From Nepenthes gracilis (Eukaryota > Streptophyta > Magnoliopsida > Caryophyllales > Nepenthaceae), in the NCBI GenBank assembly GCA_033239525.1, contig BSYO01000023.1, positions 11,412,385-11,476,384 on the forward strand: a DNA stretch of 64,000 bases, written 5' to 3'. The notes beneath the pieces were generated by a model. It searched no databases. It was not told the DNA's origin and saw nothing but the letters and a program-made list of their open reading frames with translations. Within the stretch, counting starts at the first letter, position 1; each line of letters opens with the position of its first letter. The translations under genes and the position numbers were made by a program. This document shows, piece after piece, positions 62,701 to 64,000 of the stretch.

Positions 62701-63711
62701 TGACAGAGATAACCCTACCAGCAAACAAACAAATCCAGCAAGCTTAACACATATGAGAGAATATGAATGAAAATAACTATACAGAAACCGCATCTTTTAT
62801 TTCTCATCAATTAAATGAAATGGCAACCTTTCTGGCACCGGACTAGTTTATCCTGCTTAATTTTTAAATTAATTATCTTTCGAATACTTTCATCAACTAA
62901 GCAGAAAAAAATCCTCCTCAATATTGTTTTACAGAAATTAATGATATGAACACCATACCACGTTGCAGAGTACTGATTTTGTTAAAGCAAGGTCAGATAG
63001 ATATTCCTTTGTCAAAGCAAGTGAAAGAACAAAGGCAGATTAAGGAATACTGGTTCACATATGCATATATTGTGGCTTACTGGCAATCAAGGGAGGGGGG
63101 GGGGAGATGGAAATTCAGAATCTTGTCCAGAAGTTTTTCTTAGCTAATTATTACTGCACAATCATCTTTAGTTTTTCTACTTCCAAGATACCTATAGGAC
63201 AATACTAGACAACACCTGGGGTAAACATATCAAATTATATAGTCAAATAACACCTCAAATTTTAATTTCCAAGCAAGGCTTATGTAGATATAGCAGAAAT
63301 TAGATATCACCAAAGGGCATAACTTAATGTTGATGTGTTACAAAATGGAAGCACAGAGAAATTCTTCAACTTAATTGCTGAATCAAGTGTTGCTATAAAT
63401 GTATCTAGAGGTATCAAACATGATCAGATGAAAGTAAGGATGAAAAAGGAAGAAAGCCCAAATGGGAAACTGAGAAGATTACTGACCATTGAAACCCTTT
63501 TCTATATTAAGTTGAGCCCATGATAGAGTATCCTTATTGCCGATTTTCCCCTCAAAATAATTCTGTTGAAATAAATGACCCAACTGATTAAAAATGTCAG
63601 AGAAAACATGGAATATGTTAGAGCAAATAAACAAATCAAATCCGGGCAGAATCATACCAACACTGTCAGCATGTGAAGGGGTTGAATACTGGAGCTGACA
63701 ATACTAGCAAC
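56705..63711 (-). CDS. GSTZ: Zeta-class glutathione S-transferase / maleylacetoacetate isomerase, 3' half
   Basis: The family isomerises maleylacetoacetate to fumarylacetoacetate in tyrosine breakdown, using glutathione, in the cytosol. Five coding exons are visible: 63711-63658, 63562-63487, 61230-61169, 58492-58433, 56803-56705. They join in frame at GT-AG sites to 116 residues plus stop, equal to the C-terminal, all-helical half of a protein of about 220 aa. Recognisable segments are ASIVSSSIQPLHMLTVL, LSWAQLNIEKGF, ALEKLL, AGRYSTGDEV, ADVFVAPQI, VKRFHIDM and FPTLSRVYESC. The chain ends DRQPDAVL. The N-terminal thioredoxin-like half with the SSC catalytic motif is not in the window; the first visible exon starts on a codon boundary, so exons continue past 64000. 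Introns hold hAT-derived short elements and a LINE end. Confidence 0.92.
56937..57435. mobile_element. Probable hAT-family short element in GSTZ intron
   Basis: It begins CATGGATAAAAATATC, the family left terminus, and carries CCATATCGGATTATATG and later CCGATACTCGG sub-terminal motifs. The right end is degraded and no target duplication was found, so the end is approximate. Confidence 0.45.
57517..57538. repeat. (GA)n microsatellite
   Basis: About eleven GA units in the last GSTZ intron. Confidence 0.8.
58690..58961. mobile_element. Short non-autonomous hAT-family element
   Basis: It starts CAGGGATGAAAATGTTGG and ends TTACATCTATA. Flanks ATCTGGAA (58682-58689) and ATCTGGAG (58962-58969) match at 7 of 8 positions, a hAT-size target duplication. 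The interior has TATCG-rich motifs shared with the other copies. It lies in a GSTZ intron. Confidence 0.75.
59711..59938. mobile_element. hAT-family short element, left end degraded
   Basis: The right end GCCAATATTTTCATCCATG is the cleanest version of the family terminus in the window. Inside are CGATACATATCGGCC near the left and a TTTTCAAAAAAAAATTTTTG core. No target duplication was found because the left end has decayed. It is in the same GSTZ intron as the element at 58690. Confidence 0.6.
61455..61800 (+). mobile_element. RTE-type LINE 3' end fragment in GSTZ intron
   Basis: Plus-strand translation gives HLRWLEPFKNRPNQAHVKKSD, close to the RTE-clade C-terminal pattern LRWFGHVQRRP..APVRKSD. 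Further on are CTCATTTAGTAGGACTTAAAAC and a TTATTATTGTTGTATTATT tail, the usual 3' end of these elements. Frames are broken and the element is strongly 5'-truncated. It is the same family as the fragment at 20490-20740. Confidence 0.6.
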
Positions 63712-64000
63712 CTGTGACAAGTAAAGGTATAGGATAACAACATAAAACTCTATTTGACCAACAACATACATGCTTCACAAAAATGACATAAAGGGCAATG
63801 CAATGAACGATATTAGGTTTTAGGGATGGTTGAATGTCCACAACCTTATCATTAGCTCGCCTCAACGCTCATCCTCTTAAAAGCTACACAAGATTCAGTA
63901 AGCTAACAAGCTTCTAAATTGAGTATCTCCATCGGTTCCAATTCTAGATTGTTCCATGTCACTAAAAGTTTGGGGACAGTTGAGGAATTATAGAATCAAG
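63712..64000. other. GSTZ intron running off the window
   Basis: Upstream of the first visible GSTZ exon. I searched the minus strand for the preceding GSTZ coding segment and did not find it, so this is intron and the missing exons lie past the right edge. Confidence 0.6.

Overview
The window is nuclear DNA from a flowering plant. It is AT-rich, with intron-split plant genes, canonical GT-AG splice sites, long transposon-filled introns, and LTR retrotransposons, hAT elements and LINE ends in and between genes. The species cannot be fixed from sequence alone. All four recognisable host genes lie on the minus strand and are ordinary housekeeping genes; they do not form an operon-like unit. They are: (1) a complete 16-exon cytosolic methionine aminopeptidase 1 (MAP1A type), 21964 to 1552; (2) an intronless UDP-glucuronate 4-epimerase (GAE type), 30362 to 29058, supplying UDP-galacturonate for pectin; (3) a complete 9-exon RAD51C recombination protein, 47375 to 39013; (4) the last five coding exons of a zeta-class glutathione S-transferase / maleylacetoacetate isomerase, 63711 to 56705, whose 5' half lies beyond the right edge. 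I assembled the exons by reading the minus strand; each joins in frame across GT-AG junctions, giving 394 aa for MAP1A and 345 aa for RAD51C.

Mobile and repeated DNA fills the rest. MAP1A intron 1 (about 11.5 kb) holds a decayed hAT transposon (13511-20254) with BED, DUF659-like and C-terminal dimerisation remnants and an almost perfect 8-bp target duplication. That element is itself split by a 2-kb solo LTR with a perfect 5-bp duplication (ACAGT). Several 230-270 bp elements in introns of MAP1A and GSTZ share the hAT termini, and three keep 8-bp target duplications, so they look like its non-autonomous derivatives. The last MAP1A intron carries three head-to-tail 288-bp repeats that include a stretch resembling mitochondrial ccmFN. 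The 5' end of MAP1A, with promoter, exon 1 and the end of intron 1, has a worn tandem copy at about 23.0-24.8 kb with a broken exon 1.

Between GAE and RAD51C is a short Copia-type element (34679-38393) with two well-preserved LTRs, frameshifted gag and a protease, but no visible integrase or reverse transcriptase. Between RAD51C and GSTZ is a second LTR element (52154-56417, minus strand), also without visible pol. It carries a long proline-rich ORF and, near its 3' end, a fused pair of apparent host-gene fragments: one FAM114-like and one clearly uroporphyrinogen-decarboxylase-like. I consider this chimera the most interesting object in the window. The remaining intergenic DNA (0-1.5, 24.8-29, 30.4-34.7, 47.4-52.1 kb) is AT-rich, partly LTR-derived, with no gene I can support.
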